The notes: a model not told the origin generated them from the sequence alone. 64,000 nt of DNA from Streptomyces sp. WAC08241 (GCA_007858575.1 CP042279.1:6355001-6419000); one strand, 5' to 3'. Positions 1-9,745 are shown, numbered from the stretch's first letter. Program-made: numbers and translations.

Positions 1-1600
1 CCATGGTGACCATGTAGTCGGCCTTGATCTGGTCGACCGTCATCCGGTCGATGGCCGAGCCGACGGTCGCGCCGATCACGGAGAGGCCGGTGACCAGGGT
101 GAGGCCGATGGCGAGCGCGGAGGCGGTGGCGCCGGTGCGGCGCGGGTTGCGGACCGCGTTCAGGCCGGCGAGCTTGCCGGAGATCCCGAAGAGGCCGACG
201 AAGAGCGGGCGGATCAGGGCGATCACGGGCCGCGACAGCATCGGGATCAGGACGATCACGCCGATGAGGGTGAGGAACGCGCCGCCCGCGATGAGCATGC
301 GGCCGTCGTCGCCGCCCTTGCCCGCGCCGAGCACGATCAGGACGACGCCGAGCGCGGTGAACGCGGCGCCGATGGAGTTCCGCAGGACGAGCGACTTGGT
401 GCTCGCGGTGGCGTGCACGCTGTTCATGGCGGCGACCGGCGGGATCTTCGCGGCGCGGCGGCCGGGCAGCCAGGCGGCGAGCATGGTGATCAGGACGCCG
501 ACGGCGAACGCGGAGACGACGGGGCGGCGCCGACGACCAGGCCGCCGGCCGGGATCTTCAGGTCGAAGGCGTTCATGGCGGACCGCAGGCCGAGCGCGAG
601 GCCGATGCCCAGGACGAGGCCGACGGCCGAGGCGACCAGGCCGACCAGGCCGGCCTCGGCGAGGACGGAGCGGGTGATCTGCTTGCGCGAGGCGCCGACC
701 GCGCGCATCAGGGCCAGTTCCTTGGTGCGCTGGGCGACCAGCATCGTGAAGGTGTTGGCGATCAGGAAGACGCCGACGAAGAGCGCGATGCCCGCGAAGC
801 CCAGGAGGACCTGGTTGAGCGCGCCGAGCCCGGCCTCGATGTCCTCGGCCTGCCGGTCGGCGAGGGCCTGTCCGGTCTGGGCGGTGGCGGCCTTCGGGAC
901 GACCTTCAGGACGTCGTCGAGGAGCTTGTCCGCGTTCGCGCCGGGGGCGGCGGTGACGGTCAGCTCCTGGAAGTACCCGGGCTTCAGGTAGAGCTTCTGG
1001 GCGACGGAGGCGTCGAAGAGGACCAGGCTGCCGCCGGCGTTGACGGCGCCGTCCTCGGTGGTGAAGACGCCGGAGAGGACGTACTCCTTCACGGGGCCGT
1101 TGGTGGCCACGCGGACGGTGTCGCCGATCTTGTAGCCGCCCTTGCCGGCGGAGGTCTCGTCGAGCGCGATCTGGTCGTCGCGGACCGGTCCCGCGCCCGC
1201 CGTGAAGGCGTACGCGCGGTCCTTGCCGTTCTTGCCGGGGGCGAAGTTGGTGCCCTTGTTGGACCAGCCGACGCCGATCAGCTTGCCGTCCTTGTCGGGC
1301 ACGCCGGCGAAGCCGCCGACGCGGGGGCGACGGAGGCGACCCCGTCGAGCCCGGCGACCTCGTCGACGTCCTTCTGGGAGAGGCCGGGGCCTTCCGGGCC
1401 TGCTCGGCGTCGGGGTGCATCTCGACGGCCACGGCGACGTCGTCGTAGCTCTTCGCGGACTGGTTGCGGAAGGCCTGGGAGAGGGTGTCGGTGAAGACGA
1501 GGGTGCCGGAGACGAAGGCCACGCCGAGCATCACGGCGAGGACGGTCATCAGCAGTCTCGCCTTGTGCGCGAGGACGTTGCGCAGGGCGGTACGGAACAT
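1..1600 (-). CDS. ABC exporter permease, FtsX/MacB type (3' end outside window)
   Basis: This is the membrane subunit of a MacB/LolC-like ABC exporter. It should work with the ATPase encoded 90 bases upstream. ATG at 1600 gives MFRTALRNVLAHKARLLM followed by a hydrophobic segment, then an extracytoplasmic region, then a typical FtsX block whose cytoplasmic motif reads VAQRTKELALMRAVGAS (about 750-680). More membrane segments follow towards position 1 and no stop is reached, so the C-terminus lies outside the window. The frame breaks near 1385, 1310 and 525, each repairable by one base in a C/G-rich stretch. The substrate cannot be told; related pairs export peptides, lipids or lipoproteins. 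Confidence 0.85.
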   Translation of the reverse strand, partial: MFRTALRNVLAHKARLLMTVLAVMLGVAFVSGTLVFTDTLSQAFRNQSAKSYDDVAVAVEMHPDAEQARKAPASPRRTSTRSPGSTGSPPSPPRRRLRRRARQGRQADRRRLVQQGHQLRPRQERQGPRVRLHGGRGTGPRRPDRARRDLRRQGRLQDRRHRPRGHQRPREGVRPLRRLHHRGRRRQRRRQPGPLRRLRRPEALPEARVLPGADRHRRPRRERGQAPRRRPEGRPEGRHRPDRTGPRRPAGRGHRGRARRAQPGPPGLRGHRALRRRLPDRQHLHDAGRPAHQGTGPDARGRRLAQADHPLRPRRGRPGRPGRLGRRPRPGHRPRARPAVRHERLRPEDPGRRPGRRRRPVVSAFAVGVLITMLAAWLPGRRAAKIPPVAAMNSVHATASTKSLVLRNSIGAAFTALGVVLIVLGAGKGGDDGRMLIAGGAFLTLIGVIVLIPMLSRPVIALIRPLFVGLFGISGKLAGLNAVRNPRRTGATASALAIGLTLVTGLSVIGATVGSAIDRMTVDQIKADYMVTM

Positions 1601-1651
1601 GGGGTGTGTCCTGAACGAAAGGGGGCGGACGGGTGTCGGGGCTGCGGGGCG

Positions 1652-1680
1652 GGGCCGTACCGGTTCGAGTCCGGTTCCGG
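1652..1680 (+). repeat. 29-bp copy of the 3' half of bldA
   Basis: Positions 1652-1680 are identical over 29 bases to 2894-2922, which is the end of the variable arm plus the T arm of the tRNA-Leu gene. The copy is in the same orientation, lies in the gap between the permease and ATPase genes, and lacks the acceptor end and CCA. It cannot form a tRNA by itself. Partial tRNA 3' duplications often mark attachment sites of integrative elements, but the intervening 1.2 kb holds only an ordinary ABC ATPase gene, so this origin is only a possibility. Confidence 0.8.
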
Positions 1681-1690
1681 TGCCCGCGCG

Positions 1691-2459
1691 TCAGCTCGTA
1701 CGGCCCTTGGCGTCGAAGGCCTTCATGCGGTCGAGCACGCCGTCCGCCGTCGGGTTCAGCATCTCGTCGACGATCCGGCCGTCCGCGAGGAAGATGACGC
1801 GGTCCGCGTAGGAGGCGGCGACGGGGTCGTGGGTGACCATGACGACGGTCTGGCTCAGCTCGCGCACCGAGTTGCGCAGGAAGCCGAGGACCTCGGCGCC
1901 GGAGCGCGAGTCCAGGTTTCCGGTCGGCTCGTCGCCGAAGATGATCTCGGGGCGGGAGGCGAGCGCGCGGGCCACGGCCACGCGCTGCTGCTGGCCGCCG
2001 GAGAGCTCGGTGGGCGGTGGGTGAGCCGGCCGGAGAGGCCGAGCATGTCGATGACCTGCTGGACCCACTGCTTGTCGGCCTTGCGGCCCGCGATGTCCAT
2101 CGGCAGCGTGATGTTCTCCATGGCCGTCAGCGTCGGCAGCAGGTTGAAGGCCTGGAAGATGAAGCCGATCTTGTCCCGGCGCAGTTGGGTGAGGTGCTTG
2201 TCCTTGAGGGTGGACAGCTCGGTCTCGCCGATCCGCACCGAGCCGGAGGAGAAGGAGTCCAGGCCGGCGACGCAGTGCATGAGCGTCGACTTGCCGGAGC
2301 CGGAGGGGCCCATGATGGCGGTGAACTCGCCCTGCCGGAAGTCCACGGTGACGTGGTCGAGTGCGACCACCTGGGTCTCGCCCTGTCCGTAGACCTTCGT
2401 GAGATCCGTGGCGCGGGCGGCCACCGCGGTGGCGCGGGACACGGTGGGGAGGTGGTCAC
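1691..2459 (-). CDS. ABC exporter ATP-binding protein, MacB/LolD type
   Basis: ATPase that should power the neighbouring FtsX-type permease. In order it shows Walker A GPSGSGKST, the Q-loop FIFQAFNLLP, the ABC signature ELSGGQQQR, Walker B IIFGDEPTGNLDS and the H-loop VTHD, the layout of LolD/MacB ATPases; length is about 256 residues. The frame breaks near 2020, just before the signature. It breaks again near 2450, where one extra C in a C run joins a GTG start at 2459 (VTTSP) to VSRATAVAARATDL. If that repair is wrong, GTG at 2442 is the alternative start. A GGAG ribosome site lies upstream of 2459. The pair probably forms one transcript. Confidence 0.9.
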
Positions 2460-2789
2460 GAGGAGGACTCCTGTCACTGCGGGGCTGTTGCGGGAACCCT
2501 CCATCGTCTCGGGCGTTCCGCGCCGGCACGTCCGTCCACGTGCCCGTTCCCGGGGCAGTCTGAGTCGGACCGGGGCCCGGGGCCTCCTCCTGAGGTATGA
2601 CCGGACCCCTGAGGGCCGCCGGGCGGGGAGCGCCGGGCCAAGGTGACACAAATGCGACGACTTTTCGTCATCCCTGAGGTGCCGGTTTGCGCCTGCGACC
2701 CCGGTCACAGTTCGGCGAAAAGGCCCCTACCTGCACTGACGCACCCTCAGACGCCAATAAAATAAGACAACATCGAGAGGGACGTTCCG
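2460..2789. other. intergenic region between ATPase gene and bldA
   Basis: No gene is visible. The region must hold the leftward promoter of the ABC genes and sequence upstream of bldA. A short inverted repeat GACGA...TCGTC sits at 2656-2669. The stretch 2735-2770 is unusually AT-rich for this genome. Confidence 0.5.
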
Positions 2790-2817
2790 CTGAACGAGGG
2801 AAGCGCCCCGATAGGCT
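2790..2817 (+). promoter_or_regulatory. putative bldA promoter
   Basis: A TAGGCT hexamer at 2812-2817 matches the TAGNNT -10 class of main-sigma promoters in Streptomyces. CTGAAC at 2790-2795 with a 16-base spacer is a partial -35. Transcription would begin about 20 bases before the tRNA 5' end. This is pattern matching only. Confidence 0.45.
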
Positions 2818-2843
2818 CACGTGCCAACGCGGAGCATCGCGAC

Positions 2844-2928
2844 GCCCGGATGGTGGAATGCAGACACGGCGAGCTTAAACCTCGCTGGCCTTCGGGCCGT
2901 ACCGGTTCGAGTCCGGTTCCGGGCACCA
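2844..2928 (+). tRNA. bldA: tRNA-Leu (anticodon UAA), bldA
   Basis: A full class-II tRNA. The acceptor stem pairs GCCCGGA (2844-2850) with TCCGGGC (2918-2924); the discriminator is A and an encoded CCA follows (2926-2928). The anticodon stem GCGAG/CTCGC (2869-2873, 2881-2885) encloses the loop CTTAAAC with anticodon TAA at 2876-2878. A long variable arm (from about 2886) and the T loop TTCGAGT follow. In Streptomyces the only tRNA that reads the rare UUA codon efficiently is BldA, which controls aerial growth and antibiotic regulators through TTA-containing genes. The 3' half is duplicated at 1652-1680. Confidence 0.97.
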
Positions 2929-3074
2929 TCGACGACAGTGCCGCCGACCGGCGGGGACGCCGGTCCGTCGCCCCGCCGGTCCGTCCGCCGGGGTGCTGCC
3001 GCGGCCAGGAGGCCGTCGATCGGCCCCTGTTACCCTAAGGGCCCCTCCGCCTCCTGTTAGGTTCTCATGCCGCC

Positions 3075-4540
3075 ATGAATATCCTGAACCTTTCGGTAGT
3101 GCCCCTCAGCGGCGCGCACCGGAAGGGGTGGCACGGCGCCTCGGGAGAAAGCGCCGGAGATCGTGGAGCGGCGTTTCCCGAAGCCCGCCCTCCTCCTGTC
3201 CGGAATTTTCTTCCTGGTGTATCTCGCGTTGTCGCGCGGCGGCACGCGATACACCTCACGACCGGATACGACCTGGGGATCTTCACCCAGATAGCGAAGT
3301 CCTATTCGCAGTTCACGGCTCCGTACGCGCCGCTCAAGGGGACCGGATACAACGCGCTCGGGGACCATTTCCATCCGATCCTCGCGATTCTGGGACCGGT
3401 GTACAGGGCATTCCCGTCGAGCTATACGCTCCTGGTCTGCCAGGCGGCCCTGGTCGCGGTCTCCGTCCTTCCGATCACGCGCTGGGCCCACGAGGTCAGG
3501 GGCCGGAGATTCGCCTACTGGATCGGGATTTCCTACGGGCCTCCTGGGGCATCGCGGAACTCGTCCAGTTCGACTTCCACGAAGTGGCCTTCGCGGTCCC
3601 GCTCCTCGCGTTCTCCGTGCGCCGCCGGCCGGGAGAAGTGGCGCGCGGCCGTCCTCTGGGCGATCCCCCTGGTCCTGGTCAAGGAGGACCTCGGGCTCAC
3701 GGTGGCGGCGGTCGGCGCGTACGTCGCGTGGAAGGGGCCCCGGCGCACGGGGATCCTGCTCGCCCTCTTCGGGATCGTGGCGACGGCCCTCGCGATGTTC
3801 GTCGTCCTCCCCTCCGTCAATCCGCTCGGCGAATTCGCCTACTGGCCGCCCGCGGAACCCGAGGAGAAGAGCCTCCTGATAAAGGCCGTGGCGACCTTCT
3901 GGCCGCCGGTCAAATGGCTCACGCTGCTCATGCTCGTCGCCCCCACGGGATTCCTGGCGGTCCGCTCCCCGCTCCTGGTCGTCATGCTCCCGACGCTCGG
4001 CTGGCGCTTCACCTCGGATTTCCCCAACTACTGGGGAATGGACTTCCACTACAGCGCGGTCCTGATGCCGGTCGCCTTCGCCGCGGCGGTCCACGCGGTC
4101 GCCTCGGGGCGGACGGTCACCCGTCGGCTCCTGCACGCCGCCGTGATCGGAACGGCGGCCACCGCCGTCACCTTCTTCACCTCCCCGTTCCACGAACTCG
4201 TGCTGCCCCGGACATGGGTCGCGTCCGAGCACGTGAGGGTGGCCGACGAAATCCTCGGCAGGATCCCCGACGGCGCCACGGTGGCCGCGTCCAACCGCCT
4301 CGCGGCCCAGCTCGCGTACCGGACCACCGTCAGCGAGGTCTGCCTCTTCCCCGTTCCTTCGCGCCGGAGGAAGCGCCTCGGTGGATGGTCTACGAAGACG
4401 CCGATCCGTCCGACCCGGAATGCGCGACCGGGGCGTCCCTGGAATCGTCCGCCCCGCAGGTCCCCGGCTACCGGATCGTCGAGCGCCGGAGCGGGATCAC
4501 CCTCCTGGAGAGGGCCGACGCCCCTCCCGGACGGCCCTGA
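3075..4540 (+). CDS. DUF2079 family polytopic membrane protein
   Basis: Integral membrane protein of about 490 residues with many hydrophobic segments. It carries the DUF2079 hallmarks: HLTTGYDLGIFTQIAKSY near the N-terminus and GDHFHPILAILGPVYR shortly after. DUF2079 proteins resemble GT-C glycosyltransferases, but their function is not established. The frame breaks near 3140, 3235, 3535-3600 and 4365, all compatible with single missing bases; the stop at 4538-4540 is reached in the repaired frame (SGITLLERADAPPGRP). The start is uncertain: ATG 3075 opens the longest frame, while a GTG at 3128 reads better into the first membrane segment after repair. Confidence 0.7.
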
Positions 4541-4712
4541 GGCCCGGACCGGCCCCGGCCCCCTTCCGGAGGGGGCGCGTACACCCCGCGACTCCGGAGA
4601 GGAAGAGCGGGAAGATGAGGGAAAGATCCTCCCCGAGCACTAGGGAGTTTCTTTGCCTACGCATTACCCTTGACGCAAGGCCGCGCCGTGCGGTCCGCCA
4701 TGGAGGAGTGAG

Positions 4713-5615
4713 ATGAGGAGCAGCAACCCGGTCTTCTCGCGACGGGGGTTCAGCCGCGACAACGGCTACGCGGGCTTCAACGCGCAGCAGCCGCAGGCCG
4801 GGGGCCCCGCCGTCGGAACCAACCCGTACGCCACCGGCAACCCGTACGCCGGGGACGCGGCGAACCCGTACGCGACCAACCCGTACGCCCCGCAGGACAC
4901 GCAGCTCGGCGCCCCGCAGCAGGCCCGCGGCAACGTGATGACGATCGACGACGTCGTGAGCCGCACGGCCATGACGCTCGGCACGGTCGTGCTCACCGCC
5001 GTCCTGTCCTGGCTGCTGCTGCCGGTCGACCCGGCGAACCTGGGCAAGTCCTACGGCATCGCCATCGGCGCCGCCCTGGTCGCCCTCGTCCTGTCGCTGG
5101 TGCAGTCCTTCAAGCGCAAGCCGTCTCCCGCGCTGATCCTGTCCTACGCCGCCTTCGAGGGCGTCTTCCTCGGCGTGATCTCGGCCGCCGTCTCGACGTA
5201 CATCGCCGACGGCGTCGTCATCCAGGCGGTCCTGGGCACCATGGCGGTCTTCGCCGGCGTGCTCATCGCCTACAAGCTGGGCTGGATCCGGGTCAACCGG
5301 CGCTTCTACGGCTTCGTGATGGCCGCCGCGATGGGCTTCATGCTCCTCATGGTGACCAACCTGCTGTTCGCGGTCTTCGCGGGCGGTGACGGCCTCGGCT
5401 TCCGCAGCGGCGGCCTCGGCATCCTGTTCGGCGTCATCGGCATCATCCTGGGCGCCTGCTTCCTCGCCCTCGACTTCAAGCAGGTCGAGGACGGCGTGAC
5501 CTACGGCGCGCCGCGCGAGGAGGCCTGGCTGGCCGCCTTCGGCCCCACCATGACCCTGGTGTGGATCTACCTGGAGATGCTGCGTCTGCTGTCGATCCTC
5601 CAGGGCGACGACTGA
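4713..5615 (+). CDS. Bax inhibitor-1/YccA family membrane protein
   Basis: Intact 300-residue gene. The ATG at 4713 follows a GGAGGAG ribosome site. The first 70 residues are a cytosolic low-complexity region rich in N-P-Y-A repeats and Q/P. Seven hydrophobic segments follow, ending in LALDFKQVEDGV and a final acidic segment, as in the Bax inhibitor-1/YccA (LifeguardX-like) family. Members are small membrane proteins linked to ion leak and stress survival; the bacterial role is poorly defined. It appears monocistronic, with a terminator hairpin 22 bases after the stop. Confidence 0.88.
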   Translation: MRSSNPVFSRRGFSRDNGYAGFNAQQPQAGGPAVGTNPYATGNPYAGDAANPYATNPYAPQDTQLGAPQQARGNVMTIDDVVSRTAMTLGTVVLTAVLSWLLLPVDPANLGKSYGIAIGAALVALVLSLVQSFKRKPSPALILSYAAFEGVFLGVISAAVSTYIADGVVIQAVLGTMAVFAGVLIAYKLGWIRVNRRFYGFVMAAAMGFMLLMVTNLLFAVFAGGDGLGFRSGGLGILFGVIGIILGACFLALDFKQVEDGVTYGAPREEAWLAAFGPTMTLVWIYLEMLRLLSILQGDD

Positions 5616-5636
5616 CGCACGCCCCCCGACTCGGGG

Positions 5637-5671
5637 AAGGGCCCGTCCGGCGGTGTGCCGGGCGGGCCCTT
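5637..5671 (+). terminator. intrinsic terminator hairpin
   Basis: AAGGGCCCGTCCGGC pairs with GCCGGGCGGGCCCTT around a short loop, directly after the Bax-inhibitor-like gene. There is no long T tract, as usual in Streptomyces. Confidence 0.75.
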
Positions 5672-5725
5672 CCACGTTCCCCGGTCCGTTGGCGGGCTGC
5701 CCCGGGCGGCGCGTAGGGTCGCGGG

Positions 5726-6055
5726 GTGCTTGATACGAGTGACCTGACCACCGCCGTGGAGCGGTTCGCCGACCGGCTGCGGGCCGCCCCGCAGAGCCGC
5801 CTCCAGCGGGGCGCGGCGGCCGAGGGGCTCGCCCTCGCCCGGGAGCTCGCGGTGCGCGCGCAGCGCGTCGAGGACCCGGACCGGGAGCCGAGGACCATGC
5901 CGGACGCCGGGATCTTCACCGTGGCCGACCAGCTCGTGGTGGCCGGGAGCGACCTGGCCGAGGCACTGCGAACGGCCCCGGCCGGCTCCCGCGAGGGAGA
6001 GCTGGACGAGGCCGTGGGGCTCGTGCGGAGGGCGGCGGAGCGCTCGGGGCTGTAG
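5726..6055 (+). CDS. conserved hypothetical protein, 109 aa
   Basis: Small soluble, mostly helical protein (residues rich in A, R, E, L) with no signal peptide, membrane segment or motif I recognise. GTG start at 5726 gives VLDTSDLTTAVERFADRL. The frame is unbroken with strong G/C third-position bias, so it is very likely real. It is convergent with the gene at 6071-6895, only 15 bases apart. Function unknown. Confidence 0.7.
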   Translation: MLDTSDLTTAVERFADRLRAAPQSRLQRGAAAEGLALARELAVRAQRVEDPDREPRTMPDAGIFTVADQLVVAGSDLAEALRTAPAGSREGELDEAVGLVRRAAERSGL

Positions 6056-6070
6056 GGCCCGCTCCCGGCC

Positions 6071-6895
6071 CTACAGGGAGGCGATCACGCGGTCCGCGAG
6101 GATGTAGACGTTCTCCTCGTCCGTGTCGCCGTACGAGAAGGTCAGGGCGAAGGCGCCGGAGACGCCCGAGCCGCCGAGCAGGACCGGGGTGCGGCCCGCG
6201 CGCAGGGCTTCCGCGAGGCGCTCCGCGGTCTCGCGGTGCCCCGGGGTCATACAGAGCGTGGTGCCGTCCGCGAAGACGTACACGTCCAGGGTGCCGAGCG
6301 GGCCCGGGCGGACGTCGGTCAGGGCCGTGCGCGTGTCGGCCAGCTCCTCCAGGCGCGCCACCGTCCGCTCGTGGTCGGTGACGACTGGGGTCTGCACCGG
6401 CACGAAGTCCGGGTGCGAGGGGTGCCGGCGCTGGGCCGCGGCCAGCTCCGGGGAGTCCTCGGGAACTCGTCCACCGGCTCCGGCGCGCCGTCGAGCGCCG
6501 CCGCCTCGGACTCCACGGCCTCCAGGGCCATCGCCTCCAGGCCCACGAAGTCGGTCTGGCGCGGCACGAAGAAGGAGCCGTCCTCGGCCGGGCCGCCGAG
6601 ACCGCCGAGCAGGGACGGGGCGTCGGCGGCGTCCCGGGCCTCCTGCGCGGCCCAGAAGGCGCGCGCCTCGGCGAGCTCGCGCTCGCGCTCCTCGGCCAGG
6701 GCCTCCGCGACCGCGGCCCGTATCTCGGCGGCGGGGTGGCGCGGGCCGCGGGCACTGTGACGCCGTGCCCGACGGCCAGCTCGCGCCGCAGGGCGGTGAC
6801 CTGCTTGCGGAGACCGTGGACGGCGTGTAGGGCGGCAGCGCCCACGGCGTGGCAGCGGCCGTGGTCAGCAGCAGGGCAAGAGGCATGGCGCTCAC
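6071..6895 (-). CDS. hypothetical membrane-anchored protein with coiled coil
   Basis: ATG at 6895 after repair reads MSAMPLALLLTTAAA, a signal-anchor-like hydrophobic start. A helical segment HAVHGLRKQVTALRRELAVG and a long Glu/Ala/Arg-rich stretch (coiled coil likely) follow. The C-terminal globular part contains DVYVFADGTTLCMTPGH and FSYGDTDEENVYILADRV. The frame breaks at least near 6830, 6735 and 6465; each break needs one base. No known catalytic motif was recognised. Lone gene, convergent with 5726-6055. Confidence 0.6.
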   Translation of the reverse strand: MSAMPLALLLTTAAATPWALPPYTPSTVSASRSPPCGASWPSGTASQCPRPAPPRRRDTGRGRGGPGRGARARARRGARLLGRAGGPGRRRRPVPARRSRRPGRGRLLLRAAPDRLRGPGGDGPGGRGVRGGGARRRAGAGGRVPEDSPELAAAQRRHPSHPDFVPVQTPVVTDHERTVARLEELADTRTALTDVRPGPLGTLDVYVFADGTTLCMTPGHRETAERLAEALRAGRTPVLLGGSGVSGAFALTFSYGDTDEENVYILADRVIASL

Positions 6896-6931
6896 TGACG
6901 TACTCCCGATTCCGAGTCGATCCCCCGACTT

Positions 6932-6957
6932 CCCACCTCAGCTTGTCGTGAGGTGGG
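6932..6957 (-). terminator. stem-loop between two leftward genes
   Basis: CCCACCTCA (6932-6940) pairs perfectly with TGAGGTGGG (6949-6957) around an 8-base loop. It lies about 190 bases downstream of the thiolase stop and 37 bases upstream of the next leftward start. It could end the thiolase transcript or act in the 5' leader of the next gene. Confidence 0.45.
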
Positions 6958-7144
6958 GGCCGCTGTCAGTGCATTACGTCACGAATTGGACAGGTATTTC
7001 GGCCAGGTGTTTCGTCCCGAAACCGCTCTGACCTGGGATAAACGGACTCCCCGGGACGTAGGTCACATCCTGGGGAGATTCGGTCACGGCTGGGACGCGA
7101 CGTGGTTGGCCGGCGTCCGCGAGGGGATCGGGGCTCAGCTCAAC

Positions 7145-8363
7145 TCAGCTCAGGCGCTCGATGACCATCGCCATGCCCTGGCCGCCGCCGACGCACATGG
7201 TCTCCAGGCCGAACTGCTTGTCGTGGAACTGGAGGCCGTTGATCAGGGTGCCGGTGATGCGGGCGCCGGTCATGCCGAAGGGTGGCCGACGGCGATGGCG
7301 CCGCCGTTGACGTTCACCTTGTCCAGGTCGAGGCCCAGCTCCTGGTAGGACGGGATGACCTGGGCGGCGAAGGCCTCGTTGATCTCGGCCAGGTCGATGT
7401 CGTCGATCGTCAGACCGGCGCGCTTCAGGGCCTGCTTCGACGCCTCGACCGGGCCGAGGCCCATGATCTCGGGGGAGAGGCCGGAGACGCCGGTGGAGAC
7501 GATCCGGGCCAGCGGGGTCAGGCCGAGCTCGCGGGCCTTGGTGTCGGACATGATCACCAGGGCGGCGGCGCCGTCGTTGAGCGGGCAGCAGTTGCCGGCG
7601 GTGACCAGGCCGTCGGGGCGGAAGACCGGCTTGAGGCCCTGCACGCCCTCCAGGGTGACGCCCGCGCGCGGGCCGTCGTCCGCCGAGACGACGGTGCCGT
7701 CCGGCAGCGTCACCGGGGTGATCTCGCGCTCCCAGAAGCCGTTCTTGATGGCCTGCTCGGCGAGGTTCTGCGACCGCACGCCGAACTCGTCCATCTCCTG
7801 GCGGCTGACGCCCTTCCAGCGGGCCAGGTTCTCGGCGGTCTGGCCCATGGCGATGTACGCGTCGGGGACGAGGCCGTCCTCGCGCGGGTCGTGCCAGGTG
7901 GAGCCCTCGGAGGCGGCGACCTCGGCGGTGCGGGCCTCGGCCTCGGCGAAGAGCGGGTTGTGCGTGTCGGGCAGGGAGTCCGAGTTGCCCTTGGTGAAGC
8001 GGGAGACCATCTCGACGCCGGCCGAGACGAAGACGTCGCCCTCGCCCGCCTTGATCGCGTGCAGCGCCATCCGGGAGGTCTGGAGCGAGGAGGAACAGTA
8101 ACGGGTGACCGTGCAGCCCGGCAGGTGGTCCATGCCCATCTGCACGGCCACGATCCGGCCCAGGTTGTTGCCCTGCTCGCCACCGGGCAGGCCGCAGCCC
8201 AGCATCAGGTCGTCGATGTCGCGCGGGTCCAGCTCGGGCACCTTCGCCAGGGCGGCCTGGACGATGGTGGCGGTGAGGTCGTCCGGACGCAGGTCCTTCA
8301 GGGAGCCCTTGAAGGCCCGGCCGATGGGGAACGGGCGGTCGAGACGATCACGGCTTCGGGCAT
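7145..8363 (-). CDS. acetyl-CoA C-acetyltransferase (thiolase)
   Basis: Thiolase of about 405 residues that condenses or cleaves acyl-CoA units in fatty-acid beta-oxidation or acetoacetyl-CoA metabolism. ATG at 8363 gives MPEAVIVSTAR. The acylated Cys lies in VTRYCSSSLQTSRMALHA, the active-site His in GGAIAVGHP, and the second catalytic Cys in TMCVGGGQGMAMV near the C-terminus. The frame breaks near 8340 and 7283 and is otherwise continuous. It is monocistronic by appearance. Specific substrate length cannot be told. Confidence 0.93.
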
Positions 8364-8607
8364 CACGGCTCCATGAGGGTGCGGAGTGAGCGGACTGAAA
8401 GGGAAGTTACCCGTACGTACCGCACGGGGTCACCGGGGCGGGCGTGTGATGCGGACCTCTTTTCTAAGCGGGCGCTCAGGAAGGGGTCCTTCGTCGGGAA
8501 CGGCGCCCGCCGGGCTTTGTTCCCGGGCCCCGGGGCCCCCGGGGCGCAGGGCCCCCGGGCTCCGGGGCCCCGGTGCTTCGGGTTTCCGCCGGGCTCCCGG
8601 CGGGCGA

Positions 8608-9642
8608 TCAGTTGGCGGGGCCTCCGACGCGGGAGCCCCCGGTGAGGGGGCCGGTTCCGCCGGGGCCTCCGCCGCCTCCGTCGCGACTGGCAGCCGCCGC
8701 CTGCGGCGGTGCTTGAGCAGGGCCCAGGGCGCGCGGGCGCCCGTGACCTCGGTGCCCGCCTCCCGCGCCGCCTCGGCCGCGGCCTTCGCCACCGGCAGCA
8801 TGTTCTCCCGCCGCGCCGGCTCCAGGCGGTCCGCCTCCGGCCACGCGCCGAGCACCGCGCAGACCGTCGGCAGGACGGCCATCGCCGCCGTCGCGTACCC
8901 CTCGGCCGACGGGTGGAAGCTGTCCACCCCGAACATCTCGCGCGGGTTCGCCGCGAACTCCGGGCCGAGCAGGTCGCCGAGCGACACCGTCCGCCCGCCC
9001 TGCTCCACCACGACGATCGTCTGCGCCGCCGCCAGTTGCCGCGACGCCCGCCGGGCCAGCCAGCGCAGGGGCTGGTAGACCGGCTCGATCGTGCCCAGAT
9101 CCGGGCAGGTGCCGACGACCACCTCCGACCCCGCCGTCCGCAGCCGCCGCACCGCCGCCGCCAGGAGCCGCACCGACTCCGTCGCCGGCAGCCGGTGCGT
9201 CACGTCGTTCGCCCCGATCATGACCACGCACACGTCCGGCGGCCCCAGGGGCTGCGAGAGCAGCAGCGACACCTGCCGCTCCAGGTCGTCCGAGCGCGCC
9301 CCCGACAGGGCCACGTTCCGCAGCAGCACCGGCCGCTCCGCCACCGCCGCGAGCCCCGAGGCGAGCAGCGCGCCCGGGTCTGGCCGGTGCGGCGCACGCC
9401 CTGGCCCGCCGCCGTGGAATCACCCAGAAGGGCCAGCCGCAGCGGGTCCTCCGTCCCGAACGCCCGCCCGTAGAGGCCGTCCGCCGCGGGCGGCAGCGGG
9501 GCCGCCCCGCCCCCACGGTCCGCTTCGCGAGGTGCGCCTCGGCGAGGAGGACCCCCACCGCCGCGACCCCGAGGAGCCCGATGCCCCCACCGCCGTACGC
9601 CGCACCCGCCGCGATCCGCCGCGCCACCCTCGCCCTGGACAT
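8608..9642 (-). CDS. SGNH/GDSL-family hydrolase, membrane-anchored
   Basis: Secreted or membrane-anchored serine esterase. An AAGGAGGTG ribosome site precedes ATG 9642. Residues 1-35 form a signal anchor with a Gly-rich hydrophobic core. The repaired frame carries LALLGDSTAAGQGV (GDS block), VVMIGANDVTH (block with Asn) and the catalytic Asp/His pair in FGVDSFHPSAEGYATAA, as in SGNH hydrolases. Breaks occur near 9505, 9370 and 8650. The C-terminus is uncertain: repaired, it stops at 8608 (GGSRVGGPAN), while the unrepaired frame runs on to 8430 as a Pro/Arg-rich tail. Substrate unknown. Confidence 0.82.
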   Translation of the reverse strand: MSRARVARRIAAGAAYGGGGIGLLGVAAVGVLLAEAHLAKRTVGAGRPRCRPRRTASTGGRSGRRTRCGWPFWVIPRRRARACAAPARPGRAARLGARGGGGAAGAAAERGPVGGALGRPGAAGVAAALAAPGAAGRVRGHDRGERRDAPAAGDGVGAAPGGGGAAAADGGVGGGRRHLPGSGHDRAGLPAPALAGPAGVAATGGGADDRRGGAGRADGVARRPARPGVRGEPARDVRGGQLPPVGRGVRDGGDGRPADGLRGARRVAGGGPPGAGAAGEHAAGGEGRGRGGAGGGHRGHGRPRALGPAQAPPQAAAASRDGGGGGPGGTGPLTGGSRVGGPAN

Positions 9643-9745
9643 GGGGCCGTCACCTCCTTCAAGCCGTTCAGGGTGTAACTGCCCCGTAACCCGCTCCGAC
9701 TACGCATACGCTGGCCACACCATTACGGAGACCCCGGAGATTACG

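Noticed and set aside
1652..1680. Second tRNA gene
   Set aside because: Only the variable and T arm portions are present; there is no acceptor, D or anticodon arm.
3057..4232. Long leftward open frame opposite the DUF2079 gene
   Set aside because: It is a shadow of the rightward gene: charged, repetitive composition with no family match, while the rightward frame has clear membrane segments and family motifs.
5726..6895. Toxin-antitoxin or defence pair
   Set aside because: The two unknown genes are convergent, not an operon, and show no toxin, nuclease or antitoxin motif.
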